This document shows, in pieces, positions 1-9,771 of a DNA stretch of 64,000 nucleotides (the first letter of the stretch is position 1; the number at the start of each line of letters is the position of its first letter). A program made the position numbers and the translations under genes. Source of the stretch: Methylocaldum szegediense (GTDB taxonomy: Bacteria > Pseudomonadota > Gammaproteobacteria > Methylococcales > Methylococcaceae); assembly GCF_949769195.1 (NCBI RefSeq), contig NZ_OX458333.1, positions 1,178,001 to 1,242,000 on the forward strand. Direction: 5' to 3'. The notes beneath the pieces are model-generated. The model was not told where the DNA came from and ran no database searches. It worked only from the letters and a program-made list of their open reading frames with translations.

Positions 1-1660
1 AAATGACATAGGCGGGAACGTTTTGCTCCTCGGCTAGCTTACGGCGCAAGGCGCGCAAGGCCTGCCACAGGTGCTCGTCGTCCGGGTTGGTAAATCGGGC
101 GACGGTCTGGCGGCGGCCCGCCGAAACTTCCGTGTAACGGTCCCGCCTGAGCCGGATGGCGACCTCGCCACGCAGCACCGGCCGACAGGCTTCGCTCAGA
201 CGCAGTGCGCCGTGAGCCTCCCAATCGACCGTCAAATAGCCTTGGGCGATCATCTGGCGGAATACCGAGAGCCACTGCTTCTCGTCCATGCCTTGACCGA
301 TGCCGAAGGTGCTGAGCCGGTCGTGGCCCAGGCGCCGTATTTTCTCGTTGGACTTGCCGCGCAGTACGTCGATCACATGATGGGCGCCGAAGCGCTGGCC
401 GGTGCGGTAGACGCAGGACAGCGCCTTGCGGGCGGCGTCGGTGCCGTCCCAGGTGTCCGGCGGATTCAGACAATTGTCGCAGTTGCCGCAGGGCTTTTCG
501 GAGATTTCGCCGAAGTAGCGGAGCAAGGCCTGTCTGCGGCAAGTGGTCAGTTCGCAGAAGCCGAGCATCGAATCCAGTTTGTGGCGCTCGACCCTTTTGT
601 GCAATTCATCGGCTTCGGAGGCTTCCACGATCTGCCGCAGGGTAATGACGTCCTGCAGGCCGTAAACCATCCAGGCATCGGCCGACAAGCCGTCGCGGCC
701 CGCCCGTCCGGTCTCCTGATAATAAGCTTCCACGCTCTTGGGCAGGTCGAGGTGAGCGACGAAGCGGACGTTGGGTTTGTCGATGCCCATGCCGAAGGCA
801 ATGGTCGCGACGACGATAACGCCTTCCTCCATCAGGAACCGGCGCTGGTTTCGTTGGCGTTCCTCGGCGGACAATCCGGCATGATAGGGCAGGGCGGAAA
901 ACCCTTGCGAGCAGAGCCAGTCCGCGACCGATTCTACCTTTTTTCGTGATAGGCAATAAACGATTCCGGCGTCTTCGGGGTGTTCGTTTCGGAGAAACTG
1001 AACCAATTGCCGCCTCGCGTCCTGTTTGGGCGATATCCGGTAGCGGATGTTGGGCCGGTCGAAGCCGCTGCAGAAGATTTTGGCATCCTGCAGCCCCAGA
1101 CGCTCGATGATTTCGTGCCGGGTCCTCTCGTCGGCGGTAGCGGTCAAGGCGATCCGGGGAATGTCGGGAAAACGCTCGTGCAGCATGGAAAGCTGCCAAT
1201 AATCTTCCCGGAAATCATGCCCCCATTGCGATACGCAGTGCGCTTCGTCTATGGCGAAAAGGCTGAGCCTGGCTTGTCCTAGGAGCGCCTGCATGCGCTC
1301 GGTCAGCAGACGTTCCGGCGCGATGTAGAGCAGATCCAGCTGCCCGTCCAGAAGTTTCTGTTCGACCTGGCGCTGTGTGTCGTAGGTCAGGGTGGAATTC
1401 AGAAAGGCGGCTTGAACGCCCAGTTGCAGCAAGGTTTCGACCTGATCCTGCATGAGTGCGATCAGGGGCGACACGACGACGCCCGTGCCGGGACGGACCA
1501 AGGCCGGAATCTGATAGCAAAGGGACTTGCCGCCTCCGGTGGGCATCAACACCAGCGCATCGCCCCCGGCCGTCAGATGATCGATGACGGGGCGCTGCTG
1601 GCCGCGAAACCGCTCATAGCCGAAAACGCTGCGCAAGACCTGAAGGGGGTCTTTCGGCAT
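1..1660 (-). CDS. recQ: ATP-dependent DNA helicase RecQ, 3' end cut by window edge
   Basis: This is a superfamily 2 3'-5' DNA helicase acting in recombination and replication-fork repair in the cytoplasm. The frame is open from ATG at 1660 to the window edge, about 553 codons. It shows the Walker A motif [10 protein letters not shown] near residue 50, a DEAH box in [16 protein letters not shown] and the motif VI region [13 protein letters not shown] zinc-binding cysteine set follows ([10 protein letters not shown], then CGNCDNC). The last visible residues, [15 protein letters not shown], match the start of the HRDC domain, so only roughly the last 50-60 residues should be missing. It lies 35 bases after purK on the same strand, probably in one transcript with purE and purK. 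Confidence 0.95.
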   Translation of the reverse strand, partial: MPKDPLQVLRSVFGYERFRGQQRPVIDHLTAGGDALVLMPTGGGKSLCYQIPALVRPGTGVVVSPLIALMQDQVETLLQLGVQAAFLNSTLTYDTQRQVEQKLLDGQLDLLYIAPERLLTERMQALLGQARLSLFAIDEAHCVSQWGHDFREDYWQLSMLHERFPDIPRIALTATADERTRHEIIERLGLQDAKIFCSGFDRPNIRYRISPKQDARRQLVQFLRNEHPEDAGIVYCLSRKKVESVADWLCSQGFSALPYHAGLSAEERQRNQRRFLMEEGVIVVATIAFGMGIDKPNVRFVAHLDLPKSVEAYYQETGRAGRDGLSADAWMVYGLQDVITLRQIVEASEADELHKRVERHKLDSMLGFCELTTCRRQALLRYFGEISEKPCGNCDNCLNPPDTWDGTDAARKALSCVYRTGQRFGAHHVIDVLRGKSNEKIRRLGHDRLSTFGIGQGMDEKQWLSVFRQMIAQGYLTVDWEAHGALRLSEACRPVLRGEVAIRLRRDRYTEVSAGRRQTVARFTNPDDEHLWQALRALRRKLAEEQNVPAYVI

Positions 1661-1695
1661 GATCCGTCGGTTTGCCTAAGACGCCGCCGCTTCGG

Positions 1696-2826
1696 TCAAG
1701 CGTGAAGCATCTGTTTCAATTCCAGCGCCTGCGACAGCGCGTTTTCGACATCTTCCGCCAGCACGTTGAAATGTCCCATTTTGCGGCCGATGCGGGCGGT
1801 CTTTTTGCCGTAGAGATGGAGCTTGACGTTGGGCTGGCTCAAGAGTTTGTCCCAGGCCGGTTCGTCGTCGCGCCAGATGTCGCCCAGAAGATTGACCATC
1901 ACCACCGGACTCAGCAAGCGGGTATCGGCGGGCGGCAATCCGCACAAGGTGCGCACCTGTTGTTCGAATTGGCTCGTGGCGCAGGCATCGAGGGTATAGT
2001 GGCCGCTGTTGTGGGGGCGGGGAGCGATTTCGTTGATGACCAAATCGTCGTTTTCCAGCACGAAAAATTCCACCGCCAGAACGCCGACGTAGTCCATGGC
2101 TTGAGCTAACGCAAGCGCCATGTCCTGAGCGCGTGCCGCGACCTCCGGCGTTACCCTGGCCGGTACGATGCTGATATCGAGAATCCCTGATTCGTGCTGG
2201 TTTTCAGCGACCGGAAAACAGGCGATTTCGGTCGGCGAAGTACGGGCGATGATGACCGAAATCTCGGTTTTCAGGTTCAGTTGCCGCTCCAGCACACAAG
2301 GCTTTCCGCCCAGTTCGGCGAAAGCGGCTCGCGCTTCTTCCGGCGTTTTGACCCGGATCTGGCCCTTGCCGTCATAGCCTAGCCGCGCCAGCTTCAGAAT
2401 TCCGGGCAAGTGGCCGGCGAGATTCTGATCGAGGTCGGCGCCGCTTTCGATCGCTAGGAACGGCGCCACCTGCAGTCCTGCACCGGAAATGTAACGCTTT
2501 TCCGCGATCCGGTCCTGAGCGATCGAGACGCATGCGGCTGAAGGACTTACCCGCACGCGCCCAGCCAAGTAGCTGAGGCTGTCGGCCGGAACGTTTTCGA
2601 ATTCGGTGGTGACCGCGGCGCAGGTGTCCGCCAGCCGATCGAGAGCCGCCGAGTCGTCGTAGGCCCCCCGGATGTGCACGTCGGCCAGCGCACCGGCCGG
2701 GCTGTCGGGGTCGGGGTCCAGTACGGTAACGCGATAGCCCATGGCCCGAGCGGCCATGGTGAACATGCGGCCCAATTGGCCGCCACCCAAGATGCCGAGC
2801 ATGGCATTCGGTAAGATGTGTCTCAT
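1696..2826 (-). CDS. purK: N5-carboxyaminoimidazole ribonucleotide synthase PurK
   Basis: PurK uses ATP and bicarbonate to convert aminoimidazole ribonucleotide to N5-CAIR, a step of de novo purine synthesis in the cytoplasm. The 376-residue protein has the usual family length. It opens with the nucleotide-fold segment LGILGGGQLGRMF and contains the ATP-grasp region with GYDGKGQ and VEFFVLENDDLVINEIAPRPHNSGH. It starts at ATG 2826. The upstream gene is purE, 106 bases away, whose enzyme uses the PurK product, so the pair is a functional unit. Confidence 0.97.
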   Translation of the reverse strand: MRHILPNAMLGILGGGQLGRMFTMAARAMGYRVTVLDPDPDSPAGALADVHIRGAYDDSAALDRLADTCAAVTTEFENVPADSLSYLAGRVRVSPSAACVSIAQDRIAEKRYISGAGLQVAPFLAIESGADLDQNLAGHLPGILKLARLGYDGKGQIRVKTPEEARAAFAELGGKPCVLERQLNLKTEISVIIARTSPTEIACFPVAENQHESGILDISIVPARVTPEVAARAQDMALALAQAMDYVGVLAVEFFVLENDDLVINEIAPRPHNSGHYTLDACATSQFEQQVRTLCGLPPADTRLLSPVVMVNLLGDIWRDDEPAWDKLLSQPNVKLHLYGKKTARIGRKMGHFNVLAEDVENALSQALELKQMLHA

Positions 2827-2932
2827 CGTCGATCAGTTGAGTGTGGAACTACAGGGTCGATAGCGGAAAGTCGTTCTTATGCTAGCCGACTGGAGCGGTC
2901 TTTTTTGGAAGACCGGTGGCTGGCTCTCGACC

Positions 2933-3421
2933 TCACTCGATTTCTGGCAGCATCTGCGCCAGAACGGTTTCCGTCTGGCGGAGACGATAGGCCTGGAGCT
3001 GGACGGCCAGGTCCGCATCGTGGACAGCGAGCAGCGCGACAGCGAACAAGCCGGCATTGACCGCGCCCGCTTCGCCAATGGCGAAGGTCGCGACCGGCAC
3101 GCCCTTAGGCATTTGCACGATGGAATAAAGAGAGTCCTGGCCTTTCAGATATTTTGTGGGTACCGGAACGCCGAGCACGGGCAAGTGAGTTTTCGCCGCC
3201 ATCATTCCGGGCAGATGCGCCGCGCCGCCGGCGCCGGCAATGATGCACTTGAGGCCGCGTTCAGCTGCGGTTTCGGCGTATCGAAACAATAAATCCGGGG
3301 TCCGGTGGGCGGAAACCACTTTCGTTTCGAACGGGACATTGAATTCTTTCAACAGGCGGGCGGCGTGCTGCATGACCTCCCAGTCGCTGTTGCTGCCCAT
3401 GACGATGCCGACGTGAACCAT
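2933..3421 (-). CDS. purE: N5-carboxyaminoimidazole ribonucleotide mutase PurE
   Basis: PurE is the class I mutase that rearranges N5-CAIR to CAIR in purine synthesis. The 162-residue protein carries the class I signatures: GSNSDWEVM near residue 9, SAHRTPD near residue 42 and [12 protein letters not shown] near residue 71. It ends in a short helical tail. It is the first gene of the purE-purK-recQ direction and is divergent from ubiG, with about 105 bases between the two start codons that must hold both promoters. Confidence 0.97.
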   Translation of the reverse strand: MVHVGIVMGSNSDWEVMQHAARLLKEFNVPFETKVVSAHRTPDLLFRYAETAAERGLKCIIAGAGGAAHLPGMMAAKTHLPVLGVPVPTKYLKGQDSLYSIVQMPKGVPVATFAIGEAGAVNAGLFAVALLAVHDADLAVQLQAYRLRQTETVLAQMLPEIE

Positions 3422-3526
3422 TGAAAATCCGGTTTCTCAAATAAAGAAGCGATTTTATCCCGATTCTTCGCGGCACGCTAAGATGATGGCCCATGCCTCG
3501 TCGTTCCACCTTTCTAAAACCGAGCC

Positions 3527-4267
3527 TTGAGTACGAGAAGCACTATCGATCCAGCTGAAGCGGCATATTTCGACCGGCTGGCCCACACCTGGTGGGATCC
3601 CGAAGGCCCGTTTTGGCCTTTGCATCGCCTAAATCAGCTACGAGTGGGCTATATCTCCGAGCACTTAATTGCCCGTTTCGGCCGCGATCCGAAGGCGGCA
3701 GCGCCGCTTCACGGGATTCGAATTTTGGACATCGGGTGCGGCGGCGGATTGCTGAGCGAAGCGATGGCTCAGCTCGGCGCGGTAGTGCACGGTGTCGACA
3801 TGGTGGAAAAGAACATCCGCGTCGCGCAACGGCATGCCGAAGCAAGCGGCCTAACGATTCGCTATACCTGCGGCACCGCGGAGGACTTGGCCGAGCGGGG
3901 CGAATCATACGATGCCGTGTTGAATCTCGAAGTCGTCGAACACGTGGCCGACTTACCGCTTTTCATGAGTGTCTGCAGCCGATTGGTGCGGCCGGGAGGC
4001 CTCACCGTCATCGGTACGATCAACCGCACTGTCATCTCTTTCCTCGCCGCGATCGTCGGCGCCGAATACCTGCTTCGTTGGCTTCCTGTGGGGACCCATC
4101 GCTGGCACAAGTTTCCGACGCCGGACGAATTGGAAGCGTTGCTCCGGGACGGCGGCATGTATGTTTCCGACCGGACCGGAGTCAAGGTCAATCCGTTTAC
4201 CCGCCAATTTCGGTTGAGTCCGGGTATGAGCGTCAACTACATGCTAGTCGCCGAAAAACCCGGCTGA
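3527..4267 (+). CDS. ubiG: Ubiquinone biosynthesis O-methyltransferase UbiG
   Basis: UbiG performs both O-methylations in ubiquinone synthesis, using S-adenosylmethionine. The 246-residue protein has the family opening DPAEAAYFDRLAHTWWDPEG, the SAM-binding motif ILDIGCGGGLLSE near residue 67 and the conserved EVVEHV segment. The only start consistent with the frame is TTG at 3527; an ATG at 3493 is in a different frame. Length and motifs are normal for the family. It is a single gene divergent from purE. Confidence 0.95.
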   Translation: MSTRSTIDPAEAAYFDRLAHTWWDPEGPFWPLHRLNQLRVGYISEHLIARFGRDPKAAAPLHGIRILDIGCGGGLLSEAMAQLGAVVHGVDMVEKNIRVAQRHAEASGLTIRYTCGTAEDLAERGESYDAVLNLEVVEHVADLPLFMSVCSRLVRPGGLTVIGTINRTVISFLAAIVGAEYLLRWLPVGTHRWHKFPTPDELEALLRDGGMYVSDRTGVKVNPFTRQFRLSPGMSVNYMLVAEKPG

Positions 4268-4826
4268 TCAGCTGAGGGAACAAGGCTTTCCGTTCCAGAG
4301 CGCCAGAGGCGGCCCAGATAACCACTGCGAAAATCGAAGATCGTCGCGAGGCGCGCGCGGATGAGCAAGGCATGCACGACTTGCCCGATGCAGTCGAGAG
4401 GTATGGTGTAGTAGGCCGCGTCCTCCCTCGATGCCGTGATCCGTTTCCCGGAAGCGGTGTTCGTGCTGCTCATGGGAATGCCGGTGACTGCGGCGATGCA
4501 AAAGATGATGCTCAAACCGGAATAAATGTCCCCGGGGAGGTCCGATGTAATCCTGAAATTGGGAAAGGCCGGTTTGATGCTGTCGAGATTTCGGGGCTCG
4601 AAAAGAAAGGTCAAGCTTCCCCTAAGCCTATCGGAAGTGCTTGCTTGCGGTTCACGCAGTGCACGTCCATGGCGGTCGTGAGTGCGTGACCGGCCGACTT
4701 CGAAATCGCGGCAATCTGCAATCAATGGCGTTGAAAATGGATAAGAGGTCGCCGCTTCGATTTTGTCGATTAATGGGTAGCCGCGATGTACGCCGGCTCG
4801 GGCTTTTTCGCGGTGCTCATTAAGCC
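4268..4826. other. Gap with a doubtful open frame
   Basis: No gene can be supported here. On the minus strand a frame stays open from 4920 to 4237 and includes a hydrophobic stretch (YSGLSIIFCIAAVTGIP), but it overlaps the convincing cupredoxin gene at one end and ubiG at the other. I recognise no family in it. It could be a short hypothetical gene, a decayed remnant or chance. Confidence 0.3.
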
Positions 4827-5345
4827 TTAGCGAACGTTTACTTCGGCTTTCATGCCCGACTCGTAATGGCCGGGGATATGGCAGCCGATCTCGAACCGGC
4901 CGGGTTGATCGAACCGCCAAATCAATTCCCTTGTTTCGCCGGGAGCCACGGTAACGGAATTCGGGCTGTCGTGGTGCATGTGCGGGTCAGCTTTCATTTC
5001 TTGGTTATGAATTTTCTGTTCCTCGCTCGTGCCGATAGTCGCCTCGTGAATCAAGTGTCCGGGATTGGCCACGATCAGACGCACGGTTTCTCCGCGGCCA
5101 ACCGTAAGTGACGAAGGCTCGAACTTCATGCTGTCGAGCGTTTTTATCTCGACGGTTTTCGTCACTTCCTCGGGTTTGCCTGGCACGCCCGCGGCGAATT
5201 GGTCGTGACCGGCATGTACCTCGGGATGATGTTGATCCCCTGTGCCCGACTCCTCTGGGTTCTGCGCCTGTGCGGCGGTGGCAGACATGATTGACGCGAG
5301 AATGAGAGCGGGATAGATCGAGTGTGACTTCACAGTACCCTCCAT
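4827..5345 (-). CDS. Exported cupredoxin-domain copper protein
   Basis: This is a predicted periplasmic type 1 copper protein of 172 residues. An N-terminal signal peptide ends near residue 27 (ATAAQA) and is followed by a His-rich linker (DQHHPEVHAGHD). The cupredoxin domain covers about residues 63-172. Likely copper ligands are His100 (GHLIHEATIG), Cys155, His160 and Met165 in the loop IGCHIPGHYESGM, the classical His-Cys-His-Met set. I chose ATG 5345 because the signal peptide begins there; the frame extends further upstream without signal features. The partner is unknown. Copper delivery or electron transfer is likely, and it stands alone. Confidence 0.85.
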   Translation of the reverse strand: MEGTVKSHSIYPALILASIMSATAAQAQNPEESGTGDQHHPEVHAGHDQFAAGVPGKPEEVTKTVEIKTLDSMKFEPSSLTVGRGETVRLIVANPGHLIHEATIGTSEEQKIHNQEMKADPHMHHDSPNSVTVAPGETRELIWRFDQPGRFEIGCHIPGHYESGMKAEVNVR

Positions 5346-5466
5346 ATTGTTATGGCAAAAGCATTTGGGACCGGCCTCGAAATCATGGTCAATGAGCTCG
5401 GGCGAGGCCGGGAACGATTCGAAGACTGCATCGTGTCCGACCCACAGATACGATCGTTCCGCATTC

Positions 5467-5982
5467 CTAGCCGGTTTCAGCCGACGGTCGAAGCGGCAGC
5501 CGCTCCCCGGGCCTTGCAACCTCGTACCAAGCTACGACCCGCTCGGCATCCGGATCACCTTCTTCTGGAGCCCAGGCGGCGAAATCTTTGTCTTCCACGG
5601 GGCTATACGGGCCCGGTTTGACCTCGAACATGACCGTTTCCGGCGCCAGCACCACGATGGCATGCCAAGTGTACGGCGGAATTTCAGCCGCAATGTCGCC
5701 CCCGGCGGCGCTCAGGTCGACTCGTTCCAGAACGGTTCCTTGGTCGTCGAAGGAAATGATCGAGAACGCACCGCGCACCGCCAGCATCAGCTCCCATCCG
5801 TTCGGGCGGGCGTGGCGATGAGGCCGGACGTAAGTGCCCGGTTCCATGGCATTGAACAGTCGCTGTATCGGGTCGTCGTAATCGGAATGAATGTTCAGGT
5901 TCTTCCGTAGCCTGGGCGAAGCCGAGGCTTCCCCCATCAAGCGGATGAGTTGTTTATCGCTGATCGTTTTCAAAACGTCCAT
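5467..5982 (-). CDS. WbuC-family cupin-fold metalloprotein
   Basis: The 171-residue protein resembles WbuC, a cupin found in O-antigen and capsule loci whose reaction is not established. The helical N-terminal part (MDVLKTISDKQLIRLMGEA) is followed by RKNLNIHSDYDDPIQRLFNAMEPGTYVRPHRH. The HRH pair near residue 52 and the later TWHAIVVL give the metal ligands expected of a cupin. ATG 5982 lies inside the end of the upstream peptidase gene, a 29-base overlap that points to co-transcription. Confidence 0.85.
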   Translation of the reverse strand: MDVLKTISDKQLIRLMGEASASPRLRKNLNIHSDYDDPIQRLFNAMEPGTYVRPHRHARPNGWELMLAVRGAFSIISFDDQGTVLERVDLSAAGGDIAAEIPPYTWHAIVVLAPETVMFEVKPGPYSPVEDKDFAAWAPEEGDPDAERVVAWYEVARPGERLPLRPSAETG

Positions 5983-6874
5983 GGTCGTCTCCAGATATAT
6001 TGTCGGCCGGCGCTTCGCGAACTGGGTGATGACGGACCTGCGGGCTTTCTTGAGTCGGTCGTCCTTTCCCGCCATGAAACGGATCGGCTGTCGACGACGA
6101 ATCCAATCTCGCCGCCGGGTCTTGTCGGTAGAACTGCGCAAGAAGACCGTAGACCGCCGGATATTCCGCACGCACCAGGTCCGGTAGTTCAAAAAAGTAT
6201 TCGCTGAGCACCGCGAAAAACTCACCGGGCTCTTCGGCGGCATAAGGATCTATGGGGGTATCCTCCTCACGGTCCACACGAGCATTGAAATCCTCGAACG
6301 CGGCGGTGAAAACCTCGGTCCAAGCGCGCCGGCTCATCCCTGGATGCAGGTTAGGAAAACCGTCGGCGGTGCCATTGAGCATATCCAGCTTGTGAGCCAT
6401 TTCGTGGATGACGACGTTATAGCCTTCACAATGACCGGAGCCCTGCACATCCGCCCACGACAATATGACCGGCCCGCGCTCCCAGGATTCACCGGTCAGC
6501 ACATCTTCCCATTCGTGCATGACGCCGATATCGTCGAATTCCGACCGAGGGCGTATGAATCCGCCCGGATAAACCACCACCGTTTGCCAGCCTCGGTACC
6601 AGTCGAAATCGAGGTTAAGAATCGGAAGACATGCCAACGCGGCGATTCGAACGCGCACGCGGTCGTCCAATACCATCCCGCCGGCCGGCTCGAAGATTTT
6701 TTCGTGCACGAACAGCGTAGCGAGTTGACGCAGACGCTCCCGTTCGTCCGCGTTTAAGAATCGGAAAATCGGGAGCCCGCCGAGCGCAGAAAACCAGGTC
6801 GACTCGGATATTAGCCGATGCTCGAGAAGCTTGCGGCGACGTTGCTGCCGAAAAAGGCGAAGAGGCGAGATCAT
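5954..6874 (-). CDS. MtfA-like zinc metallopeptidase (M90 family)
   Basis: This is a cytosolic zinc peptidase of the MtfA group. In E. coli MtfA binds the repressor Mlc and affects the glucose phosphotransferase system; here only the family is clear. The 306-residue protein has the zinc motif HEMAH at residues 157-161 and the family segments VVVYPGGFI, ILSWADVQGSGH and PGEFFAVLSEYFFE. It is longer than usual at the C terminus because the frame runs into the WbuC-like gene. ATG 6874 overlaps the stop of the asparaginase gene by four bases (ATGA). Confidence 0.88.
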   Translation of the reverse strand: MISPLRLFRQQRRRKLLEHRLISESTWFSALGGLPIFRFLNADERERLRQLATLFVHEKIFEPAGGMVLDDRVRVRIAALACLPILNLDFDWYRGWQTVVVYPGGFIRPRSEFDDIGVMHEWEDVLTGESWERGPVILSWADVQGSGHCEGYNVVIHEMAHKLDMLNGTADGFPNLHPGMSRRAWTEVFTAAFEDFNARVDREEDTPIDPYAAEEPGEFFAVLSEYFFELPDLVRAEYPAVYGLLAQFYRQDPAARLDSSSTADPFHGGKGRPTQESPQVRHHPVREAPADNISGDDHGRFENDQR

Positions 6875-7860
6875 GGATCTTCCCCGAGCACGGGGCTCTG
6901 ACGATCCGCGCTGATCGCGGCGCAGAGCATGGCCTCGGTGGTCCAGCACATGCTCCACGCACCCTTATGGTCTACGGCAATCCAGCCGTATTCACGGTGC
7001 CGCGCGACGGCTTCGCGGTAGGTCGTCTCGGAGGCTTCCACGATGCCGCAGCCGTCACGGACGCGGGTTTCCAGACGAACGGCGACGCCGTCATCGACGA
7101 TTTGTTCGCCGATGCCGGTGCAGCTTATGGCCGCATAAGCGGAGGCATAAGTGCCGGCAACGGTCGCCGAGTCCGAGACCCGTTCAGGGAAGTTGAACCG
7201 GCCGCCGCCAGTGGACGTGGCGGCAGCGAGGTGGCCGTGATGGTCCAGGACCACGGCGCCAACGGTACCTGCGCCGTTCATCGTCCCGTTCGGTCGTTCG
7301 AGATGATCGGCCCAGCAGCGCGCCCGCTCCGGGAGGGCCGGGTTTTGCGGCGCCATGCCCAGTTCTCGGGCCAGGAGCTGGGCTCCTAATGGGCCGAGCA
7401 CCGATTCGGTACGGTTCTGAAGTACGCGGGCGAGTTCGATGGGATGGATCAGGTGAGTCGCGAGCATGACGCCTGAGAATTTGAGGCGTTCGCCGTCCAT
7501 CAGCGATGCCGAAAGGCGCGCAAGTCCGTCACTCTGTAACGCCGAGCCATAGCCGGCATTGAACAGGCCGGATTTTTCCAAACGCTTGACGACTTCCGTC
7601 ACGGTATCGACCGCGGTTTTGCCGCGGTGAAGCTCGGGCCAAGCCGACGCTGCTAAGTTTTTGATAAACGTCCGTCGCTTCTCCCGGAGTTCGGGATCGG
7701 ATTCCAAGGATCCTGCACCACCGTGAATCAGCGGGACCGGGGGGCGGGCGGTATCAGAGCAGCGCATTTCCATGAATCGAGTGTCTATCGGCATTCGAGT
7801 TGGTTGGGTATCGCCGGCAGTTTCCGCTGCCATCCCGCACGTGAATGACCCGAGGGCCAA
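6871..7860 (-). CDS. Isoaspartyl peptidase / plant-type L-asparaginase
   Basis: This is an N-terminal-nucleophile hydrolase that cleaves isoaspartyl dipeptides and L-asparagine after self-cleavage into two subunits. The nucleophile is Thr199 in GTVGAVVLD, preceded by the linker loop NGTMNGAG, and the substrate-binding segment TSTGGGRFNFPERV follows. The family domain starts at about residue 41 (PVPLIHGGAG), so the true start may be a later Met, for example residue 30 or 32. The gene is first in a tightly coupled run with the MtfA-like and WbuC-like genes. Confidence 0.9.
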   Translation of the reverse strand: MALGSFTCGMAAETAGDTQPTRMPIDTRFMEMRCSDTARPPVPLIHGGAGSLESDPELREKRRTFIKNLAASAWPELHRGKTAVDTVTEVVKRLEKSGLFNAGYGSALQSDGLARLSASLMDGERLKFSGVMLATHLIHPIELARVLQNRTESVLGPLGAQLLARELGMAPQNPALPERARCWADHLERPNGTMNGAGTVGAVVLDHHGHLAAATSTGGGRFNFPERVSDSATVAGTYASAYAAISCTGIGEQIVDDGVAVRLETRVRDGCGIVEASETTYREAVARHREYGWIAVDHKGAWSMCWTTEAMLCAAISADRQSPVLGEDP

Positions 7861-8050
7861 GCTGTCCGAACAATGCGGGTGCGGGCCGGCGCGGCTGCCT
7901 AAACGCTAATCGCTCCTCTGCGTAACTGAATCGAGTAAAGCGCGGGCAAAAGTCGGGCTTTTGGATCATTCCGCCGTTAAAATTCGGATACCTACCGCTG
8001 ACCTCTGTTAAGAACCGTTTGCGTTTCATTCGTTCGGCAAGGAGCGTTCA

Positions 8051-8230
8051 ATGTATCATTATTTTGTTCTTTGTTTGGTAGCCACGGCCGGCATCGTCGT
8101 TTTTGACGACGATCCGACCGGTGTTTCGCTGCAAGAGTGGATACTCTATGCGGTATTGCTGTACGCCGCGAGCCAGTTCTTTCGCCGTTATTTCGAATAT
8201 CTACGGCAGCAGACGCGGCGCGGCAAGTAG
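8051..8230 (+). CDS. Small 59-residue protein, unknown function
   Basis: A short frame begins at ATG 8051 with a good ribosome site (AAGGAG at 8039-8044) and ends at TAG 8230. The protein has a hydrophobic N-terminal stretch (FVLCLVATAGIVVF), a second hydrophobic segment (EWILYAVLLYAASQFF) and a basic tail. This suggests a small inner-membrane protein. I recognise no family. It lies between genes on the other strand and would need its own promoter. Confidence 0.5.
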   Translation: MYHYFVLCLVATAGIVVFDDDPTGVSLQEWILYAVLLYAASQFFRRYFEYLRQQTRRGK

Positions 8231-8258
8231 CCACCGCTCCGGTCGCGGCCGGGAAGGT

Positions 8259-8813
8259 TTAAGGCGCACCCGCGGTGAACAGCTCGAGGTTTTGTGGATC
8301 CCGGTCGTAGATCAGTCTTGAACCGACGATTCGCGCAGCAGCCTGGATGTCATGCCGGTAACTCTGGTTCGGTCCGATCAAATGCTCGACGACGTGACCG
8401 CGGACCGTTAGATAATCGGAAATCAAAAAGCGGTGGCAGCGCGACGGTTCTTTCTCTGCGCACATGAACGCCGTTCTGCAAATGCGCGCTTGTTTCAGAA
8501 TTTGTTCAACACCCTCACGGAAATCGGACGTTTCCATATAGGCGGCATATGATCTGAATCCCGGATCAAGGGTTCTGTGCCTTGCATCGCCCGGCACCGC
8601 CGCCCGTCGCCCGCCTAAACTGCCGCCTTCCCATCGATACAGAATGCCGGACTCGGCGAGTGCCCGCTCCAATGCGGGTCGGTTGAATTGTTTGAAACGC
8701 GCCGAGCCGGGACTGCTGCGAATGTCGACCAAACATCCGATACCATGCTTCCGGAGCAGATCGATCAGTTCTTCGGAGCTTCTGTTGCTATGGCCGATGG
8801 AATAGATTTTCAT
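8259..8813 (-). CDS. DUF488 domain protein
   Basis: The 184-residue protein belongs to the DUF488 family, whose function is not known. It has the family opening KIYSIGHSNRSSEELIDLL, then VDIRSSPGSARFKQF and the conserved CAEKEPSRCHRFLISDYL with its two cysteines. ATG 8813 fits this opening; the frame extends 15 codons upstream without conserved sequence. It appears to be transcribed alone. Confidence 0.88.
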   Translation of the reverse strand: MKIYSIGHSNRSSEELIDLLRKHGIGCLVDIRSSPGSARFKQFNRPALERALAESGILYRWEGGSLGGRRAAVPGDARHRTLDPGFRSYAAYMETSDFREGVEQILKQARICRTAFMCAEKEPSRCHRFLISDYLTVRGHVVEHLIGPNQSYRHDIQAAARIVGSRLIYDRDPQNLELFTAGAP

Positions 8814-9455
8814 GGTTTCCCGTCCCTTTTGCTGCTTGTTTTTCCATTTCTCGCGCATCGCAACGCATCGACGGCGCCCGTCTAGTCGCCCGGTTGCCGT
8901 CTAACGTACAAATTTGCCTCAAGAACAATCCGAACCATCCCGAGTTTGGGCGAAACCACGGCATTCTGCCACTCCGGATCAGTCGGATCGCAAGTTCCCG
9001 GCGATTCTCAATTAAGTCCGGGATCAATCGTTCCAGATCAAACAATCGATTAAGACGGTCTGCCGCGTGAACCAACTGCCAAATGACACGCAGTCTTTGC
9101 GGATGTCGATGCCGGATATTCCCACATACGGGTACCGATTTCTATCGGTTGGGCGACTCGCCGGTTGTGGGTCCGGACCTATCCTTCGACACGGTATCCA
9201 GTCAACGTCCGGAAAGTCCGCCGGTGACTGAGTCTCAGAATTTCTGGCGATATGGCGGCGACTCGCTTCCCGCTTGCCTGTATCGATAATTTCACGAAAT
9301 CCATCAAAATCGAATGAATATTGGAAACTAGTTCATATGAAGCATGTTTTATGCCTAATTCTCAAGAATGGGGGAACTTTACCGGGATACGTGAATCTAC
9401 AGATGTAACGCTTATGTAGCACTATGTAAGCCATTAAGTTACCTCCAATTCTTGT

Positions 9456-9484
9456 AGACCCGCCGAAAAGGCGGGTCTTTTTTT
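9456..9484 (+). terminator. Intrinsic terminator, orphan
   Basis: A perfect 9-bp stem (AGACCCGCC / GGCGGGTCT) with a GAAAA loop is followed by seven T residues. It is oriented for plus-strand transcription, yet no plus-strand gene ends just before it. It may end a small RNA or serve a decayed gene. Confidence 0.85.
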
Positions 9485-9570
9485 GTCGACGGAACAGATG
9501 AAAAGGGCTCATTCAGAACATCCTTAAGGAGACGGCTTCGGGCGTGTTTAGAGCGCCTTATTCCAAATCG

Positions 9571-9708
9571 CTTTCAATAAGGCATGAATTCTTGTAGGGT
9601 GGGTTAGGCCGCGAGGCCGTAACCCACCGCGCGACCTCGAATCGGTGGGTTACGCTGCGCTAACCCACCCTACGATTCATGTTCATTCGAATGTCGAATG
9701 GAATGAAA
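9571..9708. repeat. Palindromic intergenic repeat, copy 1 (intact)
   Basis: The core at 9594-9673 is bounded by GTAGGGTGGGTTA and its reverse complement TAACCCACCCTAC. Inside it, a second inverted pair around GGTGGGTTAC and GTAACCCACC can form a cruciform or hairpin. Flanking bases are shared with the copy at 32691-32945. It looks like a REP/MITE-type non-coding element. Confidence 0.8.
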
Positions 9709-9771
9709 TCGCCCGGAATAGCCAAAGAGAAAAACGAGGCGGGACGTTTTGCATCCCACCCCGATCCATGA

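Larger units (their letters stand above)
8814..9771. other. Long intergenic region with terminator and repeat
   Basis: I see no convincing gene in these 950 bases. The region holds an isolated intrinsic terminator at 9456-9484 and the palindromic repeat at 9571-9708, both listed separately. The stretch at 9290-9450 is AT-richer than its surroundings and could encode a small RNA ending at the terminator, but no promoter is obvious. Confidence 0.5.

Noticed and set aside
71-949. Long plus-strand frame of 292 codons
   Set aside because: It is antisense to recQ, whose helicase motifs are clear. Its product has no family likeness.
4237-4920. Minus-strand frame of 227 codons with a hydrophobic stretch
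   Set aside because: It overlaps the cupredoxin and ubiG genes and has no recognisable domain. It was kept only as a comment on the gap.
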